DNA of 31,988 bases from an uncultured Collinsella sp. (GTDB lineage: Bacteria; Actinomycetota; Coriobacteriia; Coriobacteriales; Coriobacteriaceae): positions 1-31,988 of the forward strand of contig CABRIF010000016.1 in the NCBI GenBank assembly GCA_902470925.1. The letters run 5' to 3'. Positions 22,993 through 31,524 of the stretch are shown piece by piece. Position 1 is the first letter of the stretch; every line of letters begins with the position of its first letter. The notes beneath the pieces are model-generated. The model searched no databases, was not told the origin of the DNA, and saw only the letters and a list, made by a program, of their open reading frames with translations. The translations under genes were made by a program, and so were the position numbers.

Positions 22993-25638
22993 ATGAGCAG
23001 CACACCTCCCGCAGCCGGCACCCCCGGCGCCGACCCCTTCGCCCACGGATCGCTGGGCGCGCTGGCCCCGGCCTGGTGGGAGCCCGAGGACGGCAGCGAA
23101 CCCGAGCCCTGGCTCGACGCCGAGACGGCCTACGAGCGCTTCCTGGACTGGGTGGCCGCCCGCGGCATCGAACCCTGGGAGCACCAGGAAGACGCCCTGT
23201 TCAGCCTGGCTGCCGGCAGCAACGTGATCTTGGGCACGCCCACCGGCTCGGGCAAATCGCTCGTGGCGCTGGGCCTCATGTTCATGGCCATGGCCTGCGG
23301 CAAGCGCGCCTACTACACCGCTCCCATCAAGGCGCTCGTGAGCGAGAAGTTCTTCTACCTGGTGGATATCCTGGGCCGCGACAACGTCGGCATGGTGACG
23401 GGCGACTCCCACATCAACACCGAGGCCCCCATCATCTGCTGCACCGCCGAGATCCTGGCGAACCAGGCCCTGCGCGAGGGCGAGGACACCGACGTGGCCT
23501 GCGTGGCCATGGACGAGTTCCACTTCTACAGCGACCCGGACCGCGGCTGGGCCTGGCAGGTGCCCCTGCTCACCCTGCCCCATGCGCAGTTTTTGCTCAT
23601 GAGCGCCACGCTGGGCGACATGAGCGCCATCGCCGCCTCGCTCGAGCGGCGCACCGGGCGCACCGTCGAGCTCATCGCCGACGCGCCGCGTCCGGTCCCG
23701 CTCACCTACCAGTACGTGAAAACGGCCCTCGAGGGCACCGTCGAGCTCGCGCTGCGCGCCGGCGACTCGCCGCTCTACATCGTTCACTTCTCCCAAGACG
23801 CCGCCCTCTCCTCGGCAAAAGCCCTCGCCAGCTACGGTGTGGCCAGCAAGGAGCAGCGCGCCGCCATCAAGGAGGCCATCGGCGGCGGGCGCTTCACCAC
23901 CGCCTTCGGCAAGACCCTGAAGCACCTCATCTCCTGCGGCGTGGGCCTGCACCACGCCGGCCTGCTGCCGCGCTACCGCCTGCTCGTGGAGAAGCTCGCC
24001 CAGCAGGGGCTGCTGCCCGTGATCTGCGGCACCGACACGCTCGGCGTCGGCATCAACGTGCCGATCCACACCGTGCTGCTCACCGGCCTCACCAAGTTCG
24101 ACGGCTATCGGCAGCGCCGACTGCGCTCGCGCGAGTTCCACCAGATCGCGGGCCGTTCGGGCCGTTCGGGCTTCGACACCGAGGGCGTGGTGATCGCCGA
24201 GGCCCCCGAGTTCGAGATCGAGAACCACAAAGCCGAGCTCAAGGCCATGGGCGACCCCAAGAAGATGAAGAAGCTCAAGAAGAAAAAGCCGCCTGAGGGG
24301 TTCGTGACCTGGAACGAGGGTACCTTCGAGCGCCTCATCGAGTCCGAGCCCGAGACCCTGCGGCCCCGCCTGCGCATCACGCATTCCATGGTGCTCGCCG
24401 AGGTGGAGCAGGGCGGCGACGCCTGGGAGCGCATCTGCGCACTCGTGGACGACTCCCTGCAGACACCCGAGGAGAAAGCCAAGCTCAAGGCGCGCGCCGC
24501 CGAGATCTTCGCCACCCTGATCGACGCCGGCGTGGTGGTGCGCGAGGCGCTCGAGGACGCGTCGGCCACCGAGCACCCGCTCGATGGGGCGGCCCGCTAC
24601 ACCCTCACGGTCGACCTGCCCGAAGACTTCGCGCTCGATCAGCCATTGTCGCCCTTCCTGCTGGCAGCCCTCGAGCTGCTGGATCCGGAAAGCGAAACGT
24701 ACACCCTCGACGTGATCTCGATGGTCGAGGCCACGCTCGAGGATCCCAAGCAGATCCTGCGCGCCCAGGAGCGGCGCGCCCGCGACGCCGCGATGGCCGA
24801 GATGAAGGCCGAAGGCATCGACTTCGAGGAGCGCATCGAGAAGCTCCAGGACATCACGTACCCCAAGCCGCTCGAGGAGCTGCTCGACGACGCCTTCGCC
24901 GCCTACTGCGCCGAGGTGCCCTGGGCCAACGACTATGAGCTGAGCCCCAAATCGGTCCTGCGCGACATGCTGGAAACCGGCTGCGACTTCAAGAGCTACA
25001 TCGCCCAGTACAAGATCGAGCGCTGCGAGGGCATCTTGCTGCGCTACCTCACCGAGGCGTTCCGCTCGCTGGACCGCACGATCCCCCACGAGCGCCGTAG
25101 CGAGCAGCTCAACGATATCGCCGCCTGGCTGGGGCTCGTGGTGCGCTCGGTCGACTCCAGCCTGGTGGACGAGTGGGCCCAGTCCGGCACCGGCGACACC
25201 GCGGCCCCGCCGCGCGCCGCCGACGCCGTGGTGACCGATCGCCGCGGCATGACGCTGCTGGTGCGCAACGCCCTCATGCGCCGCGTGAACCTGGCCGCCC
25301 GCGGGCGCGCCAACGCGCTCGGCGAGCTCGATGGCGACTGGGGATGGGGGCAGATGCGCTGGCAGCGGGTGCTCGATGCGTTCTTCGAGGCGCACGAGGA
25401 GCTGCTCGTCGACGCCGACGCCCGCTCGCTGGCGTTCTTCTCCATCGACGAGGCCGACGAGCGCAGCGCGCACGTATGGCACGTGCACCAGGTGTTCAGC
25501 GATTCGGACGGCGACCGGGACTTCGGCATCATGGCCGACGTGGACCTGGATGCCACGCAGGACGGCGACGGCGTCGTCTTCAAGAACTACCGCGCCGGCG
25601 TCATCGAGGACCTTATCGGCGAACGCGGCATGCGCTAG
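22993..25638 (+). CDS. Ski2/Mtr4-like DEAD/DEAH RNA helicase (DUF3516 type)
   Basis: An 881-aa helicase of the actinobacterial DUF3516 group. Walker A is GTPTGSGKS (81-89), the DEAD-box variant DEFH is at 174-177 in VAMDEFHFYSDPDRGWAWQ, SAT is at 204-206, TDTLGVGINVPI is motif V, and AGRSGRSGFDTEG is motif VI. A lysine-rich linker (KKMKKLKKKKPP) separates the helicase core from the DUF3516 region, which continues to the C-terminus with an acidic final 100 residues. Relatives are assumed to unwind RNA in decay or ribosome processing. It starts at ATG 22993, 144 bp after trmB; the gap holds CCCCATAATGGGG, which could include a -10 but has no clear -35. Confidence 0.85.
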   Translation: MSSTPPAAGTPGADPFAHGSLGALAPAWWEPEDGSEPEPWLDAETAYERFLDWVAARGIEPWEHQEDALFSLAAGSNVILGTPTGSGKSLVALGLMFMAMACGKRAYYTAPIKALVSEKFFYLVDILGRDNVGMVTGDSHINTEAPIICCTAEILANQALREGEDTDVACVAMDEFHFYSDPDRGWAWQVPLLTLPHAQFLLMSATLGDMSAIAASLERRTGRTVELIADAPRPVPLTYQYVKTALEGTVELALRAGDSPLYIVHFSQDAALSSAKALASYGVASKEQRAAIKEAIGGGRFTTAFGKTLKHLISCGVGLHHAGLLPRYRLLVEKLAQQGLLPVICGTDTLGVGINVPIHTVLLTGLTKFDGYRQRRLRSREFHQIAGRSGRSGFDTEGVVIAEAPEFEIENHKAELKAMGDPKKMKKLKKKKPPEGFVTWNEGTFERLIESEPETLRPRLRITHSMVLAEVEQGGDAWERICALVDDSLQTPEEKAKLKARAAEIFATLIDAGVVVREALEDASATEHPLDGAARYTLTVDLPEDFALDQPLSPFLLAALELLDPESETYTLDVISMVEATLEDPKQILRAQERRARDAAMAEMKAEGIDFEERIEKLQDITYPKPLEELLDDAFAAYCAEVPWANDYELSPKSVLRDMLETGCDFKSYIAQYKIERCEGILLRYLTEAFRSLDRTIPHERRSEQLNDIAAWLGLVVRSVDSSLVDEWAQSGTGDTAAPPRAADAVVTDRRGMTLLVRNALMRRVNLAARGRANALGELDGDWGWGQMRWQRVLDAFFEAHEELLVDADARSLAFFSIDEADERSAHVWHVHQVFSDSDGDRDFGIMADVDLDATQDGDGVVFKNYRAGVIEDLIGERGMR

Positions 25639-25840
25639 GCGTCAGCCGCGCATCGAACAGGTGGGCGGCCGCGCACACGAACCTCCCATAAGCGGTGTCC
25701 AAAAACGTGCAGATTCGGTACCGGGCGCTCCGAATCCGCGCGTCGGTGCCTCCGATGTCACACCTGTCCACGTGATGGGTACGACAGTCTCAACGAGCCG
25801 GTCGGGGAGCCGCCCTGGCCCTCGAAGAGAGGAGACCGCT

Positions 25841-26698
25841 ATGGCACAACGTCGCGCAACCGAGACCCGCGTGCAGGGATTCAAAACCCAAGACGGCGCG
25901 GGGGTCCACCTGGTCCGTGTCCTCAGCCACAACACCGTCGAGGACTTCGACCCCATCCTCATGCTCGACTCCTTCGACAGCCACGACCCCAACGACTACA
26001 CCGCCGGGTTCCCGCTGCACCCGCACCGCGGCATCGAAACGATCAGCTACCTATGCCGCGGCACCATGGTGCACCACGACAGCGCCGGCGGCGAGGCGAC
26101 CATCACCGATGGCGGCGTGCAGTGGATGTGCGCCGGCTCGGGCATCATGCACGAGGAGGAGATCCCGGCGGGCGACTGGCTGCTGGGCGTCCAGCTGTGG
26201 CTGAACATGCCTGCAAACGAGAAGATGTGCCCGCCCGCCTACCACGGCATCGATGCCGCCTCCATCCCCGAGGTCGCCTTCGATGGGGCGACCGTCCGCG
26301 TGCTGGCCGGACGTTTCCAGGATGTGCAGGGGCACCTGGGTGACCATCTGCCGCTCGACTACTACGACGTCGTGCTGCCCGCGCGCACAAAGGCGACCCT
26401 GCCGGTTGCCGCTGGCACCAGCGCGCTGGCCTTCACGCTTCTGGGCACGGTGTCCATCGCCGGCGACCCCATTCGTGAGAAAACCGCCGTCAAACTCGAA
26501 GACGGCGACGAGTTCGCGGTCGAGAATACCGGCAGCTCCCAAGCGCATGTGCTCTACATCGCGTCGCGCGCCCTGGGCGAGCCGGTTGCCTGGGGTGGAC
26601 CCATCGTCATGAACACCGACGCCGAGCTGCGCTGCGCCTTCGACGAGCTGGAGGCGGGCACCTTCATCAAAGAGGGCATCGCCTACGACGCCTCCTGA
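25841..26698 (+). CDS. Pirin family protein
   Basis: A 285-aa two-domain cupin of the pirin family. Candidate metal ligands are His60 and His62 in PLHPHRGIETISY, His104 and Glu106 in GSGIMHEEE, matching the His-His-His-Glu set of pirins. LQLWLNMP-like text (GVQLWLNMPANEKMCPP) marks the inter-domain segment, and the C-terminal cupin runs from about 185. Some pirins have quercetin dioxygenase activity and others have regulatory roles; which applies here cannot be told. The ATG at 25841 has a GAGAGGAGA ribosome site 6-7 nt upstream. The 200-bp gap before it shows no further gene. It converges on the LysR gene with 244 bp of GC-rich non-coding sequence between them in which I see no clear terminator. 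Confidence 0.9.
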   Translation: MAQRRATETRVQGFKTQDGAGVHLVRVLSHNTVEDFDPILMLDSFDSHDPNDYTAGFPLHPHRGIETISYLCRGTMVHHDSAGGEATITDGGVQWMCAGSGIMHEEEIPAGDWLLGVQLWLNMPANEKMCPPAYHGIDAASIPEVAFDGATVRVLAGRFQDVQGHLGDHLPLDYYDVVLPARTKATLPVAAGTSALAFTLLGTVSIAGDPIREKTAVKLEDGDEFAVENTGSSQAHVLYIASRALGEPVAWGGPIVMNTDAELRCAFDELEAGTFIKEGIAYDAS

Positions 26699-26942
26699 CG
26701 CCTGACACGCCGGCCGCCGGGCACCCGCCGCTGCGCGCTCGGCAGCCGGCCCCGCACAACGCAGCCCTGCCGCCACGCCAAGTCGGTCGCGCCCCCAGGG
26801 TGCAGCCGGCTTCGTTTGAGCCGCGGCTCCTTCGGCACCGGCGCATCATTTCAACACGGGCGCGGGCGGTGCAGGCAGCCGGGCATGGCCCGCTTCGCAC
26901 CGTCCGCGCCGCGCACCGTGCACCCACCGTCGCGCCGGGCGC

Positions 26943-27833
26943 CTACACCGGCAGCGTCGCCAGGGCGCGCCGCATCGCCTCGACGAACCGCTCCACCTGC
27001 GGCTCCGGATCGCGCGGATAGGCCAAAAAGCACGGGACCTCGCGCCCGCACGCTAAAGGCACCCCCACGAACCCGGGATGGATGCCTGCCCAGGCGCCCG
27101 AGGTGAGCACAACGTCGCCCTTCTCCTCGGCATCGTTGAACAGGGCGAAGTCGAAGCTCTCCACATCGATCACCTCCGCCTGGCCGCGCGCCAGCAGAAG
27201 CTCGCGCAAACCGTCGGTGGCGTCGTTGCCGTGGCGCAGGATGCGGATGCGCATCCCCACCAGGTCATCGAGCAGCAGCTGCGTGCGGCTCGCAAGCGGG
27301 CTGGCGCGCGGCACGTCGATGTGGAACGGCGAGGAGAACAGCGGCAGCAGGCCGCACGAGCCGCCCCAGCGCACCGTGGAGTAGCTCGACTGCACCACGT
27401 CCACATTCTGCCCCAGGTGCATCATGATCGGGTCCCGGTCGCTGTAAAGGTCCCCCACCGGCACGATCTCCAGGCGCAAGCCCGGCTCCAGCTCGTGCAC
27501 GCGCGGCCACAGCTCCAGTGTGTTGCGCCCTGGGCACATGAGCGAGATCCCTAAGCGCACCGCACCGTCCTCACTGTCGATGCCGCGCGCCCGCCGGAAC
27601 GCGTCGCCCGACTGCCGGATGATCGAGCGGGCGTCGTCCACCAGCAGGGCGCCGGCCGCCGTGAGCGTCACGCCGGTGTGGGAGCGCTCGAACAGCACGA
27701 CGCCGTGCTCGGCCTCGAAGCCCGACACCTGCTTGACGAGCGCCGGCGTCGAGATGCGCAGCTTCGCCGCCGCTCGCGAGAACGTGCCCAGCTCCGCCGC
27801 CGCGATGATGCCGTCGAGTCTCCTGTCGTACAT
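26943..27833 (-). CDS. LysR-family transcriptional regulator
   Basis: A 296-aa LysR regulator. The N-terminal winged helix-turn-helix reads MYDRRLDGIIAAAELGTF, SRAAAKLRISTPALVKQV, then FEAEHGVVLFERSHTGVTLT, all standard. The rest is a substrate-binding-like effector domain with the LysR spacing. The ATG at 27833 is chosen because it gives the conserved N-terminus and the usual family length; the frame stays open to 28046 without support. It is divergent from the dehydrogenase/transporter/oxidoreductase operon, so it is the likely regulator of that operon, responding to a pathway compound. Confidence 0.85.
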   Translation of the reverse strand: MYDRRLDGIIAAAELGTFSRAAAKLRISTPALVKQVSGFEAEHGVVLFERSHTGVTLTAAGALLVDDARSIIRQSGDAFRRARGIDSEDGAVRLGISLMCPGRNTLELWPRVHELEPGLRLEIVPVGDLYSDRDPIMMHLGQNVDVVQSSYSTVRWGGSCGLLPLFSSPFHIDVPRASPLASRTQLLLDDLVGMRIRILRHGNDATDGLRELLLARGQAEVIDVESFDFALFNDAEEKGDVVLTSGAWAGIHPGFVGVPLACGREVPCFLAYPRDPEPQVERFVEAMRRALATLPV

Positions 27834-27910
27834 CGTGCCCCCCCGCGCGCCTCCCCATCCGCCAAAGAGGGGGATGCGACAGCCATTCGTTACAACGCGT
27901 AAACCAAAAG

Positions 27911-27928
27911 TTGTCACCATTCTAACAA
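27911..27928. promoter_or_regulatory. Candidate LysR operator
   Basis: TTGT-N10-ACAA is an imperfect LysR-type dyad in the 215-bp divergent region between the regulator and the dehydrogenase, 78 bp from the former and 120 bp from the latter. TTGTCA at 27911-27916 could also serve as a plus-strand -35, but no good -10 follows. Confidence 0.35.
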
Positions 27929-28048
27929 ACGTGGAATTCCCGTGGGCTACACCACGCACTAGCATGGCATAGAGCCACTGTTCGCACGTACAGGCCCGGC
28001 CAAGAGCGGCCGATACCCCTGCGTGCCCGAAAAAGAAAGGATGCAACC

Positions 28049-28930
28049 ATGGAGAATTGGCTGAAGCTCAACGGCGAGGTCTGCGCCGTCACCGGCGCGC
28101 TCGGCGGCATGGGGGCCCAGATCTGCCGCGAGTTCGCCGAGAACGGCGCCCACGTGGTGATGCTCGATCTCGACGGTGAGAAGGTCCAGGCGGCAGCCGC
28201 CGAGCTGGCCGCAACCTACGGCGTGCGCGCGCTCGGCCTGCGTATGGACGCCACCAGCGAGGACGAGGTCCAGGCCGCCGTCGATGCGGCGCTCGCGGAG
28301 TTCGGGCGCGTGGATGTGCTCGTGAACACCGCCGGCATCCTGCGCTTCGCCCCGATGGAGGACCTGCCCCTGTCCGACTGGGAGGCAACCGTCAAGGTCA
28401 ACCTCACCGGGTACTTCATCACGTCCCAGCGCTTCGGCCGCGCGATGATCGAGGCGGGCGGCGGTCGCCTCGTCCACATCTCCACCGTGGCCTCCCACTC
28501 CCCCGAGACCTTCTCGGGCGCGTACTCCTCCACCAAGGCGGGCGTCAACCAGCTTTCCAAGATGCTGGCCAGCGAGTGGGGCCCCTACGGCGTGCGCTCC
28601 AACTGCGTCGAGCCCTGCTTCGTGAAGACCCCCATGAGCGCGAACTTCTACTCCGACCCCGAGGTCGAGCGCGGCCGCTCGCGCCTGATCGCCACGCGCC
28701 GCATCGGCGAGGTGGCCGACATCGCCAACGCCGTCATGTTCCTAGCCTCCCCGCGTTCCGATTTCACCACCGGCGCCGAGATCAAGGTGGACGGCGGCTT
28801 CTCCAACATGATGGGCGACCTCACGCCCAAGCCCGGCGGACGCCGCGCCTATGCCGAGAACTACCTCGACGGCCGCGGGGTCGAGCGCTGGTCCGCCACC
28901 GCCGACATCACCCGCCCGTCCGACCAGTAG
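28049..28930 (+). CDS. Short-chain dehydrogenase/reductase
   Basis: A 293-aa SDR-family oxidoreductase. The cofactor loop is TGALGGMG (15-22), NTAG replaces the usual NNAG (93-96), a catalytic Ser lies in HISTVAS, and YxxxK is YSSTK (Tyr159, Lys163). IKVDGGFSNM is the conserved C-terminal block. Asp40 after the second strand (VVMLDLD) suggests NAD(H) preference. An extra C-terminal tail of about 35 residues follows the fold. First gene of the operon SDR, MFS transporter, Gfo/Idh oxidoreductase; an ATG with GAAAGGA upstream. Together with the others it likely oxidises a polyol, sugar or sugar acid brought in by the transporter. Confidence 0.9.
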   Translation: MENWLKLNGEVCAVTGALGGMGAQICREFAENGAHVVMLDLDGEKVQAAAAELAATYGVRALGLRMDATSEDEVQAAVDAALAEFGRVDVLVNTAGILRFAPMEDLPLSDWEATVKVNLTGYFITSQRFGRAMIEAGGGRLVHISTVASHSPETFSGAYSSTKAGVNQLSKMLASEWGPYGVRSNCVEPCFVKTPMSANFYSDPEVERGRSRLIATRRIGEVADIANAVMFLASPRSDFTTGAEIKVDGGFSNMMGDLTPKPGGRRAYAENYLDGRGVERWSATADITRPSDQ

Positions 28931-28969
28931 CGACCACCCCGCATCCGCGCGCCCATAATCCCCGTATCT

Positions 28970-28990
28970 GCAGGCGAGCGCGGCGCCTGC
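28970..28990 (+). repeat. Hairpin in the SDR/MFS gap
   Basis: A 7-bp stem, GCAGGCG-N7-CGCCTGC, ends 6 bp before the ribosome site of the transporter gene. CATAAT at 28954-28959 just upstream could be an internal -10. No T-tract. Confidence 0.4.
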
Positions 28991-29006
28991 ATGCCGAAAG
29001 GACCGT

Positions 29007-30260
29007 ATGGCAACCGCAACCAGCAACAAAGGACGCGGCATGGTGCTCACCGCCGCCTGCGTCACCATGTTCTTCATCAGCTCCATCGCCCTGTACTCGG
29101 TGGTGAGCAAGAACCTGCTCGCCGAGCACGCCGATTGGGGCGACGCCCTCACCTGGGCGTTCCCGGTCTTTCAGACCATCATGGCCGTCACCGGCATCTT
29201 CGCCGGGCGCATCTCCGATAAGATCGGCCCGCGCAACGTCGTGATCGCGGCGGCTGTGCTGTACGGCGCCGGGTGGTTTTTGTCCGGCACCGTGACCGAG
29301 CCGTGGCAGTTCTACCTGTACTTCTCCGTGATCGCCGCCATCGGCAACGGCTTGGGCTACAACCCCGCCCTCACCTGCGGCCAGAAGTGGTTCATCGACA
29401 AGAAGGGCCTGGCCTCCGGCATCACCTTGGCGGCTTCCACCGCCGGCCCCGCCGTGCTCTCCCCGGTGCTCGCCTCCGTGCTCATCCCGGCGCTTGGCAT
29501 CGACGGCGGCCTCAAGGTCCTGGGCGTCCTGTTCTTCGTCACCGTGTTCGCCTCTGCCCTCTTCCTGAAGGCACCTGAGGCCGGCTGGCTGCCCGCCGGC
29601 TACGTGGCCCCCGCCGGCGGCGCGCACGCCGGCACCTTCGGCGACCTCACGCCCGGCCAGATGGTGCGCACACCGCGCTTCTGGGTCCTCATCGTGACCT
29701 TCGCCTGCGCCGCCACCGCCGGCACCCTGCTCGTGGGCAAGGTGGCCTCCATCGCGGCTGTCCAGCTCTTCTCCGACCCGAACTCCGCTGCCGCCGTGGC
29801 GCTCGGCGGCGTGGTGGTCACCGTGAACACCATGGCCAACCTCGTAGGACGCCTGTCCTTCGGCCAGATCACCGACAAGATCGGCGGCTACCGCTCGCTG
29901 CTCGTGATGCTCGTCATCACCATCTTCGCCCTCGTGCTCATGAGCATGAGCTTCACGCAGGAGCTGTTCTTCGTGGCGCTCGCGCTGCTGGGCTTCAGCT
30001 TCGGTGCGCTGCTGGTGATCTACCCGCCGCTCACCGGCGGCGCCTTTGGCACCACCAACCTGGGCGTGAACTACGGCATCATGTTCCTGGGCTACGCCGC
30101 CTCCACCTGGATCAGCCAGCCCATCGCCGCGATCCTCTACCACGCCGACGCTGGCACGGCTGCCTACCAGCAGTCTTTCTACGGCGCCATCGCGATCGCC
30201 GTGGTCGCCGTCGTGCTGACCGTCTACATGATGGTCTCCGATAGGAAACAGGCCGCTTAA
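29007..30260 (+). CDS. OFA-type MFS transporter
   Basis: A 417-aa integral membrane protein with about 12 helices, of the oxalate/formate antiporter (OFA) group within the major facilitator superfamily. GRISDKIGPRNVV between helices 2 and 3 is the MFS loop motif, repeated in weaker form as GQITDKIGGYRSL in the second half. AAIGNGLGYNPALTCGQKWF and DKKGLASGITLAAS are typical of OFA members. These carry organic acid anions; the actual substrate is unknown. Start ATG with GAAAGGA ribosome site. It lies 76 bp from each neighbour in an operon of the same direction. Confidence 0.85.
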   Translation: MATATSNKGRGMVLTAACVTMFFISSIALYSVVSKNLLAEHADWGDALTWAFPVFQTIMAVTGIFAGRISDKIGPRNVVIAAAVLYGAGWFLSGTVTEPWQFYLYFSVIAAIGNGLGYNPALTCGQKWFIDKKGLASGITLAASTAGPAVLSPVLASVLIPALGIDGGLKVLGVLFFVTVFASALFLKAPEAGWLPAGYVAPAGGAHAGTFGDLTPGQMVRTPRFWVLIVTFACAATAGTLLVGKVASIAAVQLFSDPNSAAAVALGGVVVTVNTMANLVGRLSFGQITDKIGGYRSLLVMLVITIFALVLMSMSFTQELFFVALALLGFSFGALLVIYPPLTGGAFGTTNLGVNYGIMFLGYAASTWISQPIAAILYHADAGTAAYQQSFYGAIAIAVVAVVLTVYMMVSDRKQAA

Positions 30261-30272
30261 GCGCGGCTGTCG

Positions 30273-30305
30273 GCGCGCGGGTCCACCGTTTCGGGACCCG
30301 CGCGC
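30273..30305 (+). repeat. Strong hairpin in the MFS/Gfo gap
   Basis: A perfect 12-bp stem, GCGCGCGGGTCC at 30273-30284 and its complement at 30294-30305, has a 9-nt loop. It lies between the transporter stop and the next ribosome site, with no T-tract. It may stabilise the upstream mRNA or set the ratio of the two products. Confidence 0.5.
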
Positions 30306-30335
30306 TCTATACGTCGCTCACGAAAGGAGCACCAC

Positions 30336-31373
30336 ATGTCCCAAGCACCTGTCCGCATCGCCGTCGTCGGCGCCGGCGCCATGGGCCGCAACCACATCCG
30401 CTTCGTTGTCGAGGAGCCCGCCTGCGAGCTCGTCGCGATCGCCGACGCCTTCGAGGGGGCGCGCGAGACAGCCGACAAGGCCGGCGTGCCGTTCTTCACC
30501 GATCCCGCCCAGATGATGGACGAGGTCAAGCCCGACGGCATCATCATCGCCACCCCGAATGGCCTGCATCTGTCCGTGGCCCGCGAGGCCGTGAGCCGCG
30601 GCATCGTGCCGCTCGTGGAGAAGCCCATCTCCGACGACCTCGCCGATGCCGAGCGCTTCGCCGCTGAGGCCGATGAGGCGGACGTGCCCGTCCTGGTGGG
30701 CCAGCATCGCCGCCACAACCCCTTCGTCAGCAAGGCGAAGGAGATCATCGACGGCGGTGAGCTGGGCCAGCTCACCGTGTCCTCGTTCCACTACATGATC
30801 TACAAGAACGATGAGTACTTCGACGTGGAATGGCGCCGCAAGAAGGGCGCCGGCCCCATCCTGGTGAACCTCGTGCACGACGTGGACCTGCTCCGGTATC
30901 TGCTCGGTGAGCCCGTGGCCGTCCAGGGCATGCAGTCCAGCGCGGCGCGCGGCTTCGAGACCGAGGACTCCGCCGTCATCAACGTACGCTTCGCCAACGG
31001 CTCGCTGGCGTCCATGACCATCTCCGACGCCACCGCCGCCCCGTGGAACTGGGAAGCCACCGCGCGCGAGGACCCGCAGTACCGCCCCTTCAACGCTGAC
31101 GCCTACTTCATCGGCGGCACCAAGGGCGCCCTGTCGCTGCCCCGCCTGCAGCTCACCAGCTACGACGGCGCCAGCTCCTGGCACAAGCCCCTCAAGGTCG
31201 ACGTGCCCGCCGTAGATCCGGCGCTGCCGCACAAGATGCAGCTCGAGCACTTCATCAAGGTCGTGCGCCGCGAGGAGGCGCCGGTCGTGACGCCCGCCGA
31301 CAACGTCAAGACCCTGCGCACCCTGTTCGCCGTGAAGAAGGCCGCCGAAACCGGCGAGCTCGTGGAGCTCTAG
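30336..31373 (+). CDS. Gfo/Idh/MocA family oxidoreductase
   Basis: A 345-aa NAD(P)-dependent sugar/inositol-type dehydrogenase. The Rossmann loop is GAGAMG (12-17), the family EKP motif is VEKPISD (Glu95-Lys96-Pro97), and the probable catalytic segment is GGPILVNLVHDVDLLRYL-like (GAGPILVNLVHDVDLLRYL, with His and Asp). The C-terminal half is the alpha/beta substrate domain. The ATG at 30336 has a GAAAGGAGC ribosome site. Last gene of the SDR/transporter operon, closed by the terminator at 31476-31511. Members oxidise inositol, glucose, other sugars and derivatives; the substrate is not deducible. Confidence 0.9.
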   Translation: MSQAPVRIAVVGAGAMGRNHIRFVVEEPACELVAIADAFEGARETADKAGVPFFTDPAQMMDEVKPDGIIIATPNGLHLSVAREAVSRGIVPLVEKPISDDLADAERFAAEADEADVPVLVGQHRRHNPFVSKAKEIIDGGELGQLTVSSFHYMIYKNDEYFDVEWRRKKGAGPILVNLVHDVDLLRYLLGEPVAVQGMQSSAARGFETEDSAVINVRFANGSLASMTISDATAAPWNWEATAREDPQYRPFNADAYFIGGTKGALSLPRLQLTSYDGASSWHKPLKVDVPAVDPALPHKMQLEHFIKVVRREEAPVVTPADNVKTLRTLFAVKKAAETGELVEL

Positions 31374-31475
31374 GTTCTGCTGCGGATGTGCGGGCCGCAC
31401 CGTGCTGACATGGCTTCGGCACGGCGCCCGCATGCTGCTCGCGCACCATTCGCGCGCATACCCACCACACGCAAC

Positions 31476-31511
31476 GCCCGCCCCGACGCACTCCGTCGAG
31501 GCGGGCATTTT
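31476..31511 (+). terminator. Intrinsic terminator of the SDR/MFS/Gfo operon
   Basis: The stem pairs GCCCGCC with GGCGGGC and CGACG with CGTCG across one mismatch, around a 5-nt loop (CACTC). It is followed by ATTTT. Confidence 0.75.
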
Positions 31512-31524
31512 GCTGCCCACACGG

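Noticed and set aside
22720..25488. 922-codon minus-strand frame opposite the DUF3516 helicase
   Set aside because: Antisense to a protein with all helicase motifs; the minus frame has repetitive Gly/Val/Leu/His composition and no recognisable family.
26699..26942. Small gene between pirin and the LysR regulator
   Set aside because: Open frames here have no ribosome site and low-complexity Arg/Ala/Pro text; it looks like a plain convergent gap.
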